The notes: a model not told the origin generated them from the sequence alone. 64,000 nt of DNA from Actinomycetaceae bacterium (GCA_028724905.1 JAQYTG010000015.1:47250-111249), one strand, 5' to 3'; counted from the stretch's first letter, positions 1 through 8,857 are shown. Program-made: numbers and translations.

Positions 1-79
1 GTGGCTGAGTGTATTGATCACGGGGGCATCGGTGACGCCACACGGCTGACTGGATGTTGGGGGCTAACACGCGCATAAA

Positions 80-255
80 ACTTGAAAGATGAAATTTTTA
101 CAAAAGCAGAAAAACGAAGTGGCCAAAACAAAGTAGCCAAAACAGGGCAGCGAAAATTAAGCGCCGAAAACGGCAGGGCAGCGAAAATTAAACAATGAAA
201 ATAAGGTAGCTAAAACGAAGCACCGAAGACTAAATAAAGTAGCTAAATCCAGGAA
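80..255. repeat. Degenerate A-rich repeat cluster
   Basis: The spacer before the first gene consists of poorly conserved units of about 14-20 bases built on the theme AAAAC-AAGTAGCCAAAAC and GGCAGCGAAAATTAA, repeated roughly ten times with drift. No promoter-like pair stands out. The first 80 bases hold nothing I recognise. Confidence 0.5.
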
Positions 256-272
256 AGAGGGACGGGATTATT

Positions 273-1547
273 ATGAAAGTAACTTCTGCGAAAGAGTTGG
301 CAGCGGCCATTGAGGCCGGCGAACGGCATATTGAAGTACAGGGAACGATCAGCGGTTCGCCGTCTATCACTCTTCCCGAGGGAGCCACTCTCAGCGGCGG
401 CAAACTGATTTTTACTGCCAAAGGGGTGCGCCTGACCAAAGACAACACTCTGCGGGATATCACTATCATCACCACCGACTATGAGGTGGCTATCTACAAT
501 GACACCTCCCTCCCTGATGCCGGTACTTTCCACTTCAACAACGTCACCACAGTGGGGCAGGTGTATATCGTGGCCGAAGGACATTTGAAGCGGGTGCGAG
601 TGGAGGCAGACCAGGTATTTGTGCGTAGCGCGGATGTGCGTGGACGTGTAGAACAACCGCATGGCTACGGCGTGGATGTGCTCCAAGGCGGATTCACGCT
701 GTGGAATCGCAACCCCGATCCGGCCTCGCTGTTCACAGCCACTTTGAGAGGAATCAACGTGGGGACGGATGAGACGCCGGTGCGTGGTTCGGGGGTATTC
801 GTGGACGGCTACACCGACCGTGAGGGTAAACTCGCTGGTGGTAAATTTATGGCTGACCTCATCGAGACGGGCACTGTCGTCACTGATGGCGGAATCGCAC
901 AGGGCACGCCCGATAAAATCAGCGGCGGCGTATTCGTGCTGGGCGGGGCAATCGTGGAGCGCGTGGAGAATAATGGAACGGTGACGACGCACGGGCCAAA
1001 CGACATGGTGCTCGATCTGTGGGGACGCGTCTCGGCTTGGGTAGCTCATGAAGCCATCACCTCGACGGGCGCTTCGGGCATCGGGTTCGTGAATTTCGGA
1101 GATATGGGCGAGCTGGAGATCAACGCCCCGATCGTGACCAGTGGGCTTGGTGCTCGCGGTTTTAATGTGTATGACGGTACGGTGCGATCGGCGAAATTCC
1201 AGTCGATTACCACTCATGGCGATGGGGCTATTGGGATCCAGGTGTCGCAGCCGGTTGGCGCTATCGAAGTGAGCGGTGATGTGCGCACCACGGGCGCTGA
1301 AGGGCTGAGCTTGGTGAAAGGGGTGCAAGTGCCGCTTCGGGCGATTGGCATCTCCATCAAGCCTGGTGGCGAGGTTGATAGGCTCACGATAGCGGGAGCA
1401 GTGGTGACGGAGGCCGACAATCTTGTGAGCTTTGAGGTGCTGGAGGGTGCTGCGGTGAAAGAGCTATCCATAGGCAGTGTCGAGGCGCATGGTGCCGGCT
1501 CGGTGACGACGAAGATCGAGGGTACGATCCCTGCGGGTGTGTTCTAA
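273..1547 (+). CDS. Hypothetical beta-helix-like protein
   Basis: 424 residues of unknown function. There is no signal peptide and no membrane segment. The chain alternates short beta-prone stretches with Gly/Asn/Asp turns (TFHFNNVTTVGQ, VSAWVAHEAITSTGASG, SAKFQSITTHGDGAIGIQVSQ), with recurring T-T-G/H-G-A motifs every 20-25 residues. That is how right-handed beta-helix (pectate-lyase-like) proteins look. Glycan binding or surface attachment is only a guess, since no export signal or LPXTG is visible. The start has an AGAGGGACGGG stretch upstream. The 3' end and stop codon lie in a sequence repeated about 64 bp further on, so the tail of the gene has been partly duplicated. A long open frame on the opposite strand is a shadow. 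Confidence 0.75.
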   Translation: MKVTSAKELAAAIEAGERHIEVQGTISGSPSITLPEGATLSGGKLIFTAKGVRLTKDNTLRDITIITTDYEVAIYNDTSLPDAGTFHFNNVTTVGQVYIVAEGHLKRVRVEADQVFVRSADVRGRVEQPHGYGVDVLQGGFTLWNRNPDPASLFTATLRGINVGTDETPVRGSGVFVDGYTDREGKLAGGKFMADLIETGTVVTDGGIAQGTPDKISGGVFVLGGAIVERVENNGTVTTHGPNDMVLDLWGRVSAWVAHEAITSTGASGIGFVNFGDMGELEINAPIVTSGLGARGFNVYDGTVRSAKFQSITTHGDGAIGIQVSQPVGAIEVSGDVRTTGAEGLSLVKGVQVPLRAIGISIKPGGEVDRLTIAGAVVTEADNLVSFEVLEGAAVKELSIGSVEAHGAGSVTTKIEGTIPAGVF

Positions 1548-1617
1548 GCCTGCGAGCTTGCTCTGCGACGAGTGTGGTGGCGACGAAGAACAGCCTGCGG
1601 GTGTGTTCTAAGCCTGC
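1530..1617. repeat. Direct repeat spanning the end of the beta-helix gene
   Basis: A 24-bp sequence containing the last codons and stop of the upstream gene (1530-1553) recurs identically at 1594-1617. It is preceded in both copies by a related GTGxCGACGAAGA stretch. This looks like a tandem duplication of the gene's 3' end that has since decayed. Confidence 0.75.
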
Positions 1618-1791
1618 TAGCTAGCTCTGACTGAGCTAGTGCTGGATATATGAGCGTTCGATCATCTTGGTTCATTCGGGGCTGGTATTGTCGGTCAGCT
1701 TAGCTCGTTTGGGGTTGGGATTGCCGGTCGACTAATTTGTCGGTGAGGCTGATAGTGGTCAGAGCGTCGTCTTAGGGGGGCTGATAATAGC

Positions 1792-1827
1792 GGTCAAGCT
1801 GGTCAGGCTGGTCAGGCTGGTCAGGCC
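1792..1827. repeat. 9-bp tandem repeat, four copies
   Basis: GGTCA(A/G)GC(T/C) occurs four times in a row. It ends a longer stretch (about 1680-1827) with scattered GGTCAGC / GGTCGAC variants. The 1548-1917 spacer holds only this and the neighbouring repeat; no gene is seen in it. Confidence 0.7.
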
Positions 1828-1917
1828 AATTCTATTCATGCAGGCTACGCCCCAAGTTGATCAAATCGGTCTGGTCGATAGTATCAATTCCTGCGATGAT
1901 GCATTAGTATAAACGGC

Positions 1918-2706
1918 ATGAGTGGGCATTATCGGGAATATAGTGAGTCGGGCATCTATCACGTGATGACGCGCGGCGTGGGCGAACAGCCGTTGATCTT
2001 CGAGAGTGACGACGACGTGCGGGCTTTCCTCAAGATCTTGCGGTGGGCGTTGGAGCACTATAGCGGTGAACTTTACGCGTATTGTCTTATGCTCGATCAT
2101 CTACATCTGCTCGTGAAGTCTGGCGAGGATAGGCCGAGTAAATTTATGCAGAAACTGCAAGAGCTCTACACTCGCCATTTTAATAATCAACACAAGCGGG
2201 AGGGGAGCCTATTTCAGCCGCGTTTTCGCTCGAAAGCGGTTGATGACGACAAATACTTCCTGAGCGTTCTGCGCTACATTTTGACGAATCCTGAAGAGGC
2301 TGGCGTTGCCCCTCACGATCAGTACCCGTGGAGCAGCTACCGCGAGTACGTTACGCCAGATACGGTGGTGCCAGCGCTGCGCGTCACTCATACGGATTTT
2401 GCGCAAAGTTTCTTTAAGGATGTAGATGCTTTTGCGGCGTTTATTGCGGATTGGCGGTCACACGAGCAAAGCGGTGGCCGCAAAAGTTACTTGCGCTATC
2501 GGCAAGCAATTCGTGTATCTGATGCGGATGCAGTGCAGATCATCAAAGATGTGCTGGAGGTGACGTCGCCTACTGAGGTAGCGACGTTTGCCAAGACTGT
2601 GCGTGAAGAGGCGTTGCGCACGCTGTATCGACATGGGATGCCGGCGAAGCAGATGAGCCGGCTTACGGGGATCAGTATTGCGACGGTGTATCGCGCTCAG
2701 CGTTAG
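1918..2706 (+). CDS. REP-associated tyrosine transposase-like protein (Y1_Tnp, IS200-like fold)
   Basis: 262 residues. The N-terminal 130 residues match the HUH single-strand transposase fold: YHVMTRG strand, the HUH metal-binding motif H61-L-H63 (in MLDHLHLLVKS), a candidate nucleophile Y84 in KLQELYTRHFN, and the family signature GSLFQPRFRSKAV...YLRYILTNPEEAG..PWSSY. The C-terminus (MPAKQMSRLTGISIATVYRAQR) is a helix-turn-helix, a common addition in chromosomal RAYT proteins. Such proteins are usually single-copy, domesticated and linked to palindromic REP sequences rather than mobile on their own. No terminal inverted repeats or IS200-type ends are obvious here, although the spacers on both sides are repeat-rich. 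The family is clear; the activity is inferred. Confidence 0.88.
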   Translation: MSGHYREYSESGIYHVMTRGVGEQPLIFESDDDVRAFLKILRWALEHYSGELYAYCLMLDHLHLLVKSGEDRPSKFMQKLQELYTRHFNNQHKREGSLFQPRFRSKAVDDDKYFLSVLRYILTNPEEAGVAPHDQYPWSSYREYVTPDTVVPALRVTHTDFAQSFFKDVDAFAAFIADWRSHEQSGGRKSYLRYRQAIRVSDADAVQIIKDVLEVTSPTEVATFAKTVREEALRTLYRHGMPAKQMSRLTGISIATVYRAQR

Positions 2707-2901
2707 CGGGCACTGCATTTACTCCTCGAGTAGATGAGCAAGCAGCTTGCTGGCTTCACTCAGCATCTAGGTCTAAAGTCTGATTTTTATGGGCGCAGGA
2801 GTGTCGGCGTCTAAAAATCCTTGCCAGGAATAAGAGAAAGGGGTAGTGCGTTGTGTGCTGCATAAGGGACGAAATACCTACGATGATGTAAAGGAGTAAT
2901 G

Positions 2902-3822
2902 ATGTCCTCAGCAATCAACAACGTCACAGTACTTGGTACGGGTGTACTTGGCTCACAGATCATTATGCAAAATGCGTGGGCGGGAAAGAATGTGGTGGCC
3001 TACGACATCAGTGATGATATTCTTGAAAAACTTCCCGAGCGGTGGGAGTGGATTCGCGGGCATTACCTGCGCGATATTGAAGGCTATAGCGACGAGAAGT
3101 TCAAGGAAGCGATCACTCGGATTTCGACGTCAAGCAACCTCAAAGAGGCAGTCTCTCAGGCCGACCTTGTGATTGAGGCCGTGCCGGAAATTCTCGATCT
3201 GAAGAAGCAGGTGTGGGCTGAGGTGAATGAGGCAGCGCCCGAGCATACCATCTTTGCCACGAATACGTCGTCACTGCGCCCGTCGGATTTTATGGAGGCT
3301 ACGGGGCGCCCTGAGAAATTCACGACTCTGCACTTCGCTAACCTGGTGTGGCGCAACAATACCGGCGAAGTGATGCGCACCCCAAAGACATCTGATGAAA
3401 CGTTCCAGGCGGTGCTTGATTTTGCTGAGTCGATCAATCTGGTGCCAATTCCGATCCAGAAAGAAGTGCCAGGATATTTACTCAATTCGCTGCTCATCCC
3501 GTTCCTCAATGCGGCAGCTGATCTGTGGGTTAATGGCTATGCTTCTCCGCAGGATATCGACAATACCTGGCACGTGGCCACAAAGTCGGTGAAGTCTCCA
3601 TTTGAGATGTACGACGTGGTGGGTTTCAATGTGGCGTACAACATCAATAGAGGACGAATGGGTGAAGAAGAAGGTTCGTTTGCTTGGCTGCTCAAACGTC
3701 AGATTGATAAGGGCGTGACGGGGTTTGCCACCGGCAAGGGTTTCTATATTTATGACGACGAAGGCAATATCACAGGGCCGAATCCCGAGATGGTCTCACC
3801 CGAAGCTGCTGCCCGCGCCTGA
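2902..3822 (+). CDS. 3-hydroxyacyl-CoA dehydrogenase family protein
   Basis: About 306 residues. The N-terminal Rossmann fold has the NAD motif VLGTGVLGSQI, followed by an acidic residue closing the second strand (AYDIS). TNTSSLRPSDF and TLHFANLVWRNN match the family's substrate-site segment with the catalytic His. The C-terminal helical half (PGYLLNSLLIPFLNAAADLW...DIDNTW) is the usual dimerisation/acyl-binding domain, and GFATGKGFYIYDDEG is the typical end. Length fits stand-alone 3-hydroxybutyryl-CoA dehydrogenase-like enzymes, which oxidise L-3-hydroxyacyl-CoA to 3-ketoacyl-CoA with NAD+. No beta-oxidation partner is next to it, so the substrate is open. Two ATGs are in tandem; AAGGAG (2891-2896) is only 2 nt from the first and 5 nt from the second, so I start at the second. 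Confidence 0.88.
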   Translation: MSSAINNVTVLGTGVLGSQIIMQNAWAGKNVVAYDISDDILEKLPERWEWIRGHYLRDIEGYSDEKFKEAITRISTSSNLKEAVSQADLVIEAVPEILDLKKQVWAEVNEAAPEHTIFATNTSSLRPSDFMEATGRPEKFTTLHFANLVWRNNTGEVMRTPKTSDETFQAVLDFAESINLVPIPIQKEVPGYLLNSLLIPFLNAAADLWVNGYASPQDIDNTWHVATKSVKSPFEMYDVVGFNVAYNINRGRMGEEEGSFAWLLKRQIDKGVTGFATGKGFYIYDDEGNITGPNPEMVSPEAAARA

Positions 3823-3881
3823 GTAGACGGTGCACATCCAGCCAGTGGTTTGACCTTCGGGTGAAGTTAGCGCTCACCCAG

Positions 3882-4012
3882 TTTGCTCAGTCAGCCGCTT
3901 GGTTTGCTCAGTCAGCCGCTCGCTAGCGAGGCGGCCAGCCGATCAGTAATTTCCCCTGGTGGAACTGGCCGTCCTTGGTGGAGCTGACTGTCGCCTTGGT
4001 GGAATTAGCCAG
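3882..4012. repeat. Short intergenic tandem repeats
   Basis: An 18-bp unit (TTTGCTCAGTCAGCCGCT) occurs at 3882-3899 and 3903-3920. It is followed by three imperfect units of about 21 bp with the core CCTTGGTGGAnnTGnC (about 3954-4012). The rest of the 3823-4079 spacer shows no gene. Confidence 0.65.
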
Positions 4013-4079
4013 CAGACAGCATCACCGTATAGCGGAATTGACCGGTTGGACATATCGAGTAAGCGCGAGTATTGCTTGA

Positions 4080-4771
4080 TTAGCTGGTAGTATCGAGCAG
4101 GCAGGATTGCCCGCGTGTCGGGATTGAAGATGGCACTGCCAACGGCATTGGCGATGTGATCATCACGCCGTCGAGAGTCTTGAGTTTTTTGATCGCGGCT
4201 AGCAGTTCATCCCACGATTGTGGAGGATTTTGGATACCCGCTTTTTGGAAAAGATCTTTGTTGTATATAAAGCTGCGGATGCCCGCATACCAGGGCATAC
4301 CGTATAGTTTTCCATCCAGTGTTCCGGCATCTATCAAGCCGGTGACGAGGTTATCTTTCGTGTCTCCCACTTTCTCAGTGAGGTCAACGAGAGCTCCAAG
4401 ATCAGCAAACTCTGGCGTCCATGTGGTTCCAATTTCGGCCACGTCGGGAGTCGTTTCTCCAGCTATCGCCGTAACGAACTTATCGTGAGCACTAGCCCAC
4501 GGCTGGAGCTGAACGTCCAGATCGGCACCGGTTTTGCCTTGAATTTTTCTTTTAGCGTTGCGATGTAGGCATCTGATGAGGCGTTCGTTCCCTCCATAAT
4601 CCACAGTGAGAGTGTCTTTCCCTCGCCGGAGACTTTCCCTGGATTTTCTGCTGCACCTCCTGCATTCCCTTGGGGCTCACCGGAGCAAGCCCCAAGAAGA
4701 GCTACGCTTGTGGCAATCGCTATTGCTTTAATAAATTTCGACGCGCGTATATGTCCTCCCAAAAGCGCCAT
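4080..4771 (-). pseudogene. Decayed sugar ABC transporter substrate-binding lipoprotein
   Basis: The N-terminus has a lipoprotein signal (ASKFIKAIAIATSVALLGAC, lipobox LGAC) and the mature start GKTLSLWIMEGTNASSDAYIATLKEKFKAK. The natural continuation (TGADLDVQLQPWASAHDKFVTAIAGETTPDVAEIGTTWTPEFADLGALVDLTE...) lies in another frame. It rejoins by adding one A to the A4 run near 4550, so a 1-bp deletion is the likely lesion. The second part then stops about 190 residues in, after WDELLAAIKKLKTLDG. This family (bacterial extracellular solute-binding protein type 1) is normally about 420 residues, so the C-terminal half is gone. No permease genes lie nearby. I see a dead remnant; a sequencing error could explain only the first break. 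Confidence 0.8.
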
Positions 4772-4963
4772 TGCTTTCAGCCAAATTTTTATTTGTGATG
4801 GATCTTTTTGTGGTGAACCTCGTTGTGTGCATGTCTGTGTATGAAATTTTTTTTCACGTAAGAGATTAAAGCTCGAATTTATCGCCATAGTGGGAGGTGG
4901 TCAAGGAGTGGCTCTCTTTAGATAAGGACTGCCAGATTAGCGAGAGCCCAGCCGACCTGCCAA

Positions 4964-5611
4964 CTAGCCAACCAAGCCGGTCTCGTGGGCGATGATGACT
5001 AGCTGCACGCGATCTCGCGCACCGAGTTTCAAGAGAAGATGGCTGATGTGCGTTTTTAAAGTGCTACGAGAAATATAGAGTCTTTTCTCAATCTCGGAAT
5101 TCCTTAAGCCTTTTCCAATAAGGGTGAGCACCTCCCGCTCACGCGCGGTAATGACGTCAAGGGTCGATGACGATGGGCGAAGAGGAGCGTTCAAGGAGCG
5201 CTTGATGACGGATGCGAGCACCGACGGAGCGAGGATTTGTTCTCCCTGTGCTAGTGATTGTATGGCACTGTGAAGAATGGCAGGATCGCAGTCTTTGAGG
5301 AGAAAGCCAGAAGCTCCCGCGCGCAATGCCCCGAATATATACTCGTCAAGTTCAAACATCGTTAGTACGCAAATACGCACATCGGCGAGGGAAGCGTCGG
5401 AGGCAATGTACTCAGTAGCTTTAATCCCATCCATAATGGGCATCCGAATATCCATGAGCATGACGTCAGGGCGTAGCTCCCGCGCGAGCGATACGGCGTC
5501 TACTCCGTTGGATGCTTCCCCCACAACTTCCACATCATGCATAGCATTCATCAGAGTTATGAGACTCTCACGAACGAGTTTGTGGTCTTCGGCAATGGCG
5601 ACTCTAATCAT
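4964..5611 (-). CDS. LuxR/NarL-family response regulator
   Basis: 215 residues. Receiver domain: acidic pocket E8-D9, phosphoacceptor D54 (MLMDIRMPIMDG), switch Thr in VLTMF, and K in GFLLKDC. The C-terminal LuxR helix-turn-helix is LTAREREVLTLIGKGLRNSEIEKRLYISRSTLKTHISHLLLKLGARDR. The start at MIRVAIAEDH is chosen because GGAG lies about 8 nt upstream and the fold begins there; a longer frame exists but has no family match. It overlaps the end of the histidine kinase gene by 8 bp, so the two are translationally coupled. The divergent ABC exporter starting at 6576 is the obvious candidate target, as in many Gram-positive stress or antimicrobial-response modules (inference). Confidence 0.93.
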   Translation of the reverse strand: MIRVAIAEDHKLVRESLITLMNAMHDVEVVGEASNGVDAVSLARELRPDVMLMDIRMPIMDGIKATEYIASDASLADVRICVLTMFELDEYIFGALRAGASGFLLKDCDPAILHSAIQSLAQGEQILAPSVLASVIKRSLNAPLRPSSSTLDVITAREREVLTLIGKGLRNSEIEKRLYISRSTLKTHISHLLLKLGARDRVQLVIIAHETGLVG

Positions 5612-6476
5612 GCGGATCTCCGCTGGGGATAGCTGCCTGGACGTAGTAGCCAGGGGAGAGCGGGCCGTGAGATAACTTTCCACCCATGCTAGCCACAAGC
5701 TCGGCTAGTAGCGCTAAGCCAGCTCCAGAGCTAGGGGGAGATTCCCAACGTGAACGAGGCCCATCGTCACGGACGCAGACGCGGATCATGCCGTCACTAG
5801 ATGTAATGTGACACTGGACGTGAGTGGGGCCGGCGTGCTGCGTGACGTTAGTGAGAGCCTCGCGTACAACCTGGTAGACCAGCAGCTCAGTAGCTTCATT
5901 CACCCTTAGATCTAAGCCGGAGGAATCAATCTGCAGCCCAGATTCGCGGTAGTCGGCAATGAGCTGAGCGATGTCAGCTATGGTGGCGGCGGGCTGCAGT
6001 GGAGCGGCAGTTCCTCCCTCGCGCAAAACAGTTAAAATTTTGCGCAGCCCATTCGTTGCCTCCTCGCTCAGCTTTGCAATATCTCGCAGGGCCTGCTGCT
6101 GGATTTCTGGAGAATCTGTGATGTCCGCAGCTCGGGCAGAGAGCGTAATTGCTCCTAGACCGTGGCTCAGCAGATCGTGAAGCTCGCGGGCAATGGTAAG
6201 GCGATCATGCAAAATGCTATAGCGTGCTTCGGCGGCTGCCACATCTGTGTGCGCTTCTCGACGGGATCTCATGGCTTTATACCCAAACCACAGCGCCAGA
6301 AACGCCAGAAAAACCACGCTGCCTTGCAAAATGATTCCCGCTGTGTTCGTGCGGGTCTCTACACCTACCGTCATCAGTAAAAAAGTAATCGCGCAGGCGA
6401 GCATCCCCGCCCAGAGCCAGTACCGCCACGGCGATTCATAGCGGCTCGGTTCATAGTGGCCACGTCCAATGTGCAT
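5604..6476 (-). CDS. Sensor histidine kinase (HisKA_3 type)
   Basis: 290 residues. Two membrane helices at about 20-39 and 46-66 leave almost no extracellular sensor. The phosphoacceptor H100 lies in IARELHDLLSHGLGAI, the usual HisKA_3 motif. The HATPase domain shows the N box (REALTNVTQHA) and G boxes (VRDDGP..., SGAGLALLAELVASMGGKL). This intramembrane-sensing layout resembles kinases that work with an ABC transporter. It should phosphorylate the regulator encoded just downstream. The gap to the divergent exporter (6477-6575) is short enough for a shared regulatory region. Confidence 0.92.
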   Translation of the reverse strand: MHIGRGHYEPSRYESPWRYWLWAGMLACAITFLLMTVGVETRTNTAGIILQGSVVFLAFLALWFGYKAMRSRREAHTDVAAAEARYSILHDRLTIARELHDLLSHGLGAITLSARAADITDSPEIQQQALRDIAKLSEEATNGLRKILTVLREGGTAAPLQPAATIADIAQLIADYRESGLQIDSSGLDLRVNEATELLVYQVVREALTNVTQHAGPTHVQCHITSSDGMIRVCVRDDGPRSRWESPPSSGAGLALLAELVASMGGKLSHGPLSPGYYVQAAIPSGDPHD

Positions 6477-6575
6477 GGGCTTAGTCTATCGAGGTGCCTG
6501 CTCCTAGGAATCAGCCCACGGGCCGAGGATAGCAAGCTGATGTGCTAGCGGAGCTCCTCTCTCATACTGCTGTGT

Positions 6576-7280
6576 ATGATTACTTTTTTTCACGTGAGTA
6601 AGCGTCGCAAAAAGCTAACGATTCTAGACGATATAAGTTTCACCGTTCAGGCGGGACGAGTGAGCGGATTTCTCGGAGAGAATGGCGCGGGCAAATCCTC
6701 TTCACTGCGGATTTTGCTCGGGCTGGATCGGCCTACGGCCGGAGAGGCTTTGATTGACGGAAAGAAGTATTGTCAGCTCAAGAATCCGCTGCGCCTCGTG
6801 GGCAGTGCTTTGGGCGGAGCAGGCGCACATCCGGCTCGCTCTGCCCGCAATCATTTGACGTGGATAGCTCTGAGTAATGGCATTTCTCTGAAGAGGGTCG
6901 ATGAGGTGCTCAGTGAAGTGGGGCTCAGTGGGCAGGCTCATCGAAAAATCGGGGAGTTCTCTTTGGGGATGGCGCAGCGCTTAGGGATCGCCGCAGCGTT
7001 GATCGGCCGGCCTGAGATTCTCATATTTGATGAGCCACTCAACGGTCTCGATCCAGAGGGCATTCGTTGGTTTCGCGATCTTGTGCGTGCCCACGCTGCA
7101 TCTGGTGGCACAGTGCTACTCTCCAGTCACGTTATTTCAGAACTGGAAGCAGTTGCTGACGACGTCATCGTCATTCATCGTGGTCGTATCGTGGGTGCAG
7201 GATCTATAAGCGAGCTCACCCGTGGGCACGTCAATTTGGAGAGTGCTTTCTTTGCTTTGACGGATGGGAGTAGACCATGA
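6576..7280 (+). CDS. ABC transporter ATP-binding protein
   Basis: 234 residues. Walker A GENGAGKSS (34-42), Q-loop region replaced by LGGAGAHPARSARNHL, signature FSLGMAQRLG, Walker B ILIFDEP, and H-loop LLSSHVISE. The sequence NGLDPEGIRWFRDLVR is typical of DrrA/CcmA-like ATPases of ABC-2 exporters, including lantibiotic-immunity types. No good ribosome-binding site precedes the ATG (TGCTGTGT), so the start could be leaderless or weak. It overlaps the following permease by 4 bp. The role is energising export by the two membrane proteins; the substrate is unknown. Confidence 0.92.
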   Translation: MITFFHVSKRRKKLTILDDISFTVQAGRVSGFLGENGAGKSSSLRILLGLDRPTAGEALIDGKKYCQLKNPLRLVGSALGGAGAHPARSARNHLTWIALSNGISLKRVDEVLSEVGLSGQAHRKIGEFSLGMAQRLGIAAALIGRPEILIFDEPLNGLDPEGIRWFRDLVRAHAASGGTVLLSSHVISELEAVADDVIVIHRGRIVGAGSISELTRGHVNLESAFFALTDGSRP

Positions 7281-8029
7281 AGCAGATTTGCTCCGAATTA
7301 GCAAAAACACTGCACCTTCGGGCGGTGTGGGGCAGTACTTTGTGTGCTGTAATGATAGCCCCCGTTTTGACTGCATTTAACGCTCTCTCCATTCGGGAAG
7401 CTCTAGAAATGCGCAGCGCCGAGGGATATGAGATGCGCGGTATTGGGCAGAGCGAAGCCTTAATTACTATCGCTCTGCTCGCCTACATTGGCTCGATGAT
7501 TTTTTGGCAGGAATGGCAGAAAAATCTGCCCGAAGTTGGCGGTGGGAGACAGTCGATTAGCACGCGGCTGGCGATGCCACGCGCCAGCCGGTGGATTTTT
7601 GCGAAATTCGTTGTCGTCACTCTACTCTCTGCAGCGGTGATGTCACTTGCGCTCGCCGGTGGAGTAATTGTCTCGCAGATAGTGCTGAGAGGTTATTCCA
7701 TTGATGTCGATGCGGCGCTGATTCTACGCACTCTTCTCTACGGCGTGCTGATGGCTCTTTTTTCCGCCGGCCTTACCCTTTTACTGCGCAGCGGTTTAGT
7801 ACCAACCGTGTGGCTCGTTGCCAACTCAACTGTGGTTTCCATCGGCTATCTCGTGGCTCAGAAATGGCCTGGAGCCTGGTATTTCCCCGATACCGTTGGA
7901 TCTGCCCTGATACGGATAGACGCAGAGCCTGGAATGCCGTCATCGCTCATGGCTGGAGTCTTCATGTCGGTGTGGGTGGTGCTGGTGTGGATTTCAGGAA
8001 TTATTCGAGAGCGGGTGAGTGACGAGTGA
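7277..8029 (+). CDS. ABC-2 type transporter permease
   Basis: 250 residues with about six hydrophobic helices (for example ITIALLAYIGSMIFW, FVVVTLLSAAVMSLALAGGVIVSQI, LLYGVLMALFSAGLTLLL, SLMAGVFMSVWVVLVWISGII). No enzymatic motif. Length and helix spacing match ABC-2 permeases paired with DrrA-type ATPases. It overlaps both neighbours by 4 bp (ATGA junctions), so the three genes form one operon. Probably half of the membrane pore. Confidence 0.85.
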   Translation: MKQICSELAKTLHLRAVWGSTLCAVMIAPVLTAFNALSIREALEMRSAEGYEMRGIGQSEALITIALLAYIGSMIFWQEWQKNLPEVGGGRQSISTRLAMPRASRWIFAKFVVVTLLSAAVMSLALAGGVIVSQIVLRGYSIDVDAALILRTLLYGVLMALFSAGLTLLLRSGLVPTVWLVANSTVVSIGYLVAQKWPGAWYFPDTVGSALIRIDAEPGMPSSLMAGVFMSVWVVLVWISGIIRERVSDE

Positions 8030-8691
8030 CGGGCATACTACGTGCGGAGTTCAATAAGCTGATTTCACTACCCAGACACTGGGCGTTAGTTGCAGTTGCT
8101 GTAGCGTGGTCTTTTTTGTGGGGGTGGCTTGCAGTGCACCTAGCGGGTGACGTCAATGCGTTTATTAGTGCACCCGCAAGTCTGCGGTTGCTACCAGCGG
8201 TTGATATCGTCGTCACTGCACTCATGTGCGGATCGGAATTTACTCCGCAGCTGCGCTCTACTCTCCTTGCAGTGGCAGATCGGCGGGCAGCGCTCGCGGT
8301 GCGGTGGTCGATAATCGGCGTTTTCGTATGCTGTTTTCCGGCGCTTTCGGCGTTCGCGCTCTACGCTGCTTCTGCGTTGGTGGGCGGGGCGGATTGTGAT
8401 TGTGCCCAAGCTTGGTCATTGACAATGTACCTTTTGTGCTGCTGCACATTAGTGGGAGTACTGTGTGACGCCATGCGATCAGGGATAAAAGGGGTATTTG
8501 CGGCACTGGGTTTACTGTGGCTCGCGCCGATGCTCTCGGATGTGGTGTGGCCTGATGTGACGCGATATATGCCGTTCGAGGATATAGCACGCCACTTGCT
8601 CAATAGTGCTCTCGGCCTGCCGTGGGTGTTTATAGGTAGCGTTCTTATCGGGGTGACGGCAACGGTTTATTCTTGGTTGCGCGATCTGTGA
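8026..8691 (+). CDS. ABC-2 type transporter permease, second subunit
   Basis: 221 residues, six predicted membrane segments (HWALVAVAVAWSFLWGWL, SIIGVFVCCFPALSAFALYAASAL, SLTMYLLCCCTLVGVL, GVFAALGLLWLAPMLSDVVW, GLPWVFIGSVLIGVTATVYSW). A short Asp/Cys loop (GGADCDCAQ) faces one side. It is distantly similar in layout to the upstream permease and completes the exporter. The 166-bp spacer downstream shows no clear terminator. Confidence 0.83.
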   Translation: MTGILRAEFNKLISLPRHWALVAVAVAWSFLWGWLAVHLAGDVNAFISAPASLRLLPAVDIVVTALMCGSEFTPQLRSTLLAVADRRAALAVRWSIIGVFVCCFPALSAFALYAASALVGGADCDCAQAWSLTMYLLCCCTLVGVLCDAMRSGIKGVFAALGLLWLAPMLSDVVWPDVTRYMPFEDIARHLLNSALGLPWVFIGSVLIGVTATVYSWLRDL

Positions 8692-8857
8692 GTGTTAGCA
8701 GCGAGCTCTGCTTGGCCTGTTGGTGCGTGCGGTATCGTGGCTCGTGTGCGTCACGCGTGTAAATATGTCGCGCGGTGAGTCGAATGTGTGTCGCGTACAC
8801 GGCCGCAAACAACGTGCATGGCCGCAAAAAGCACCGTGTGGCTGCTAGGCTGGAGGA

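Noticed and set aside
243..1328. 361-codon open frame on the minus strand opposite the beta-helix gene
   Set aside because: His/Arg/Ser-rich composition without domain pattern. The plus frame has coherent beta-helix periodicity and a plausible Shine-Dalgarno.
8692..8857. Possible small gene between the exporter and the aminopeptidase
   Set aside because: Only short frames without ribosome-binding sites; the sequence shows GTGTGTCGCG-type low-complexity pieces only.
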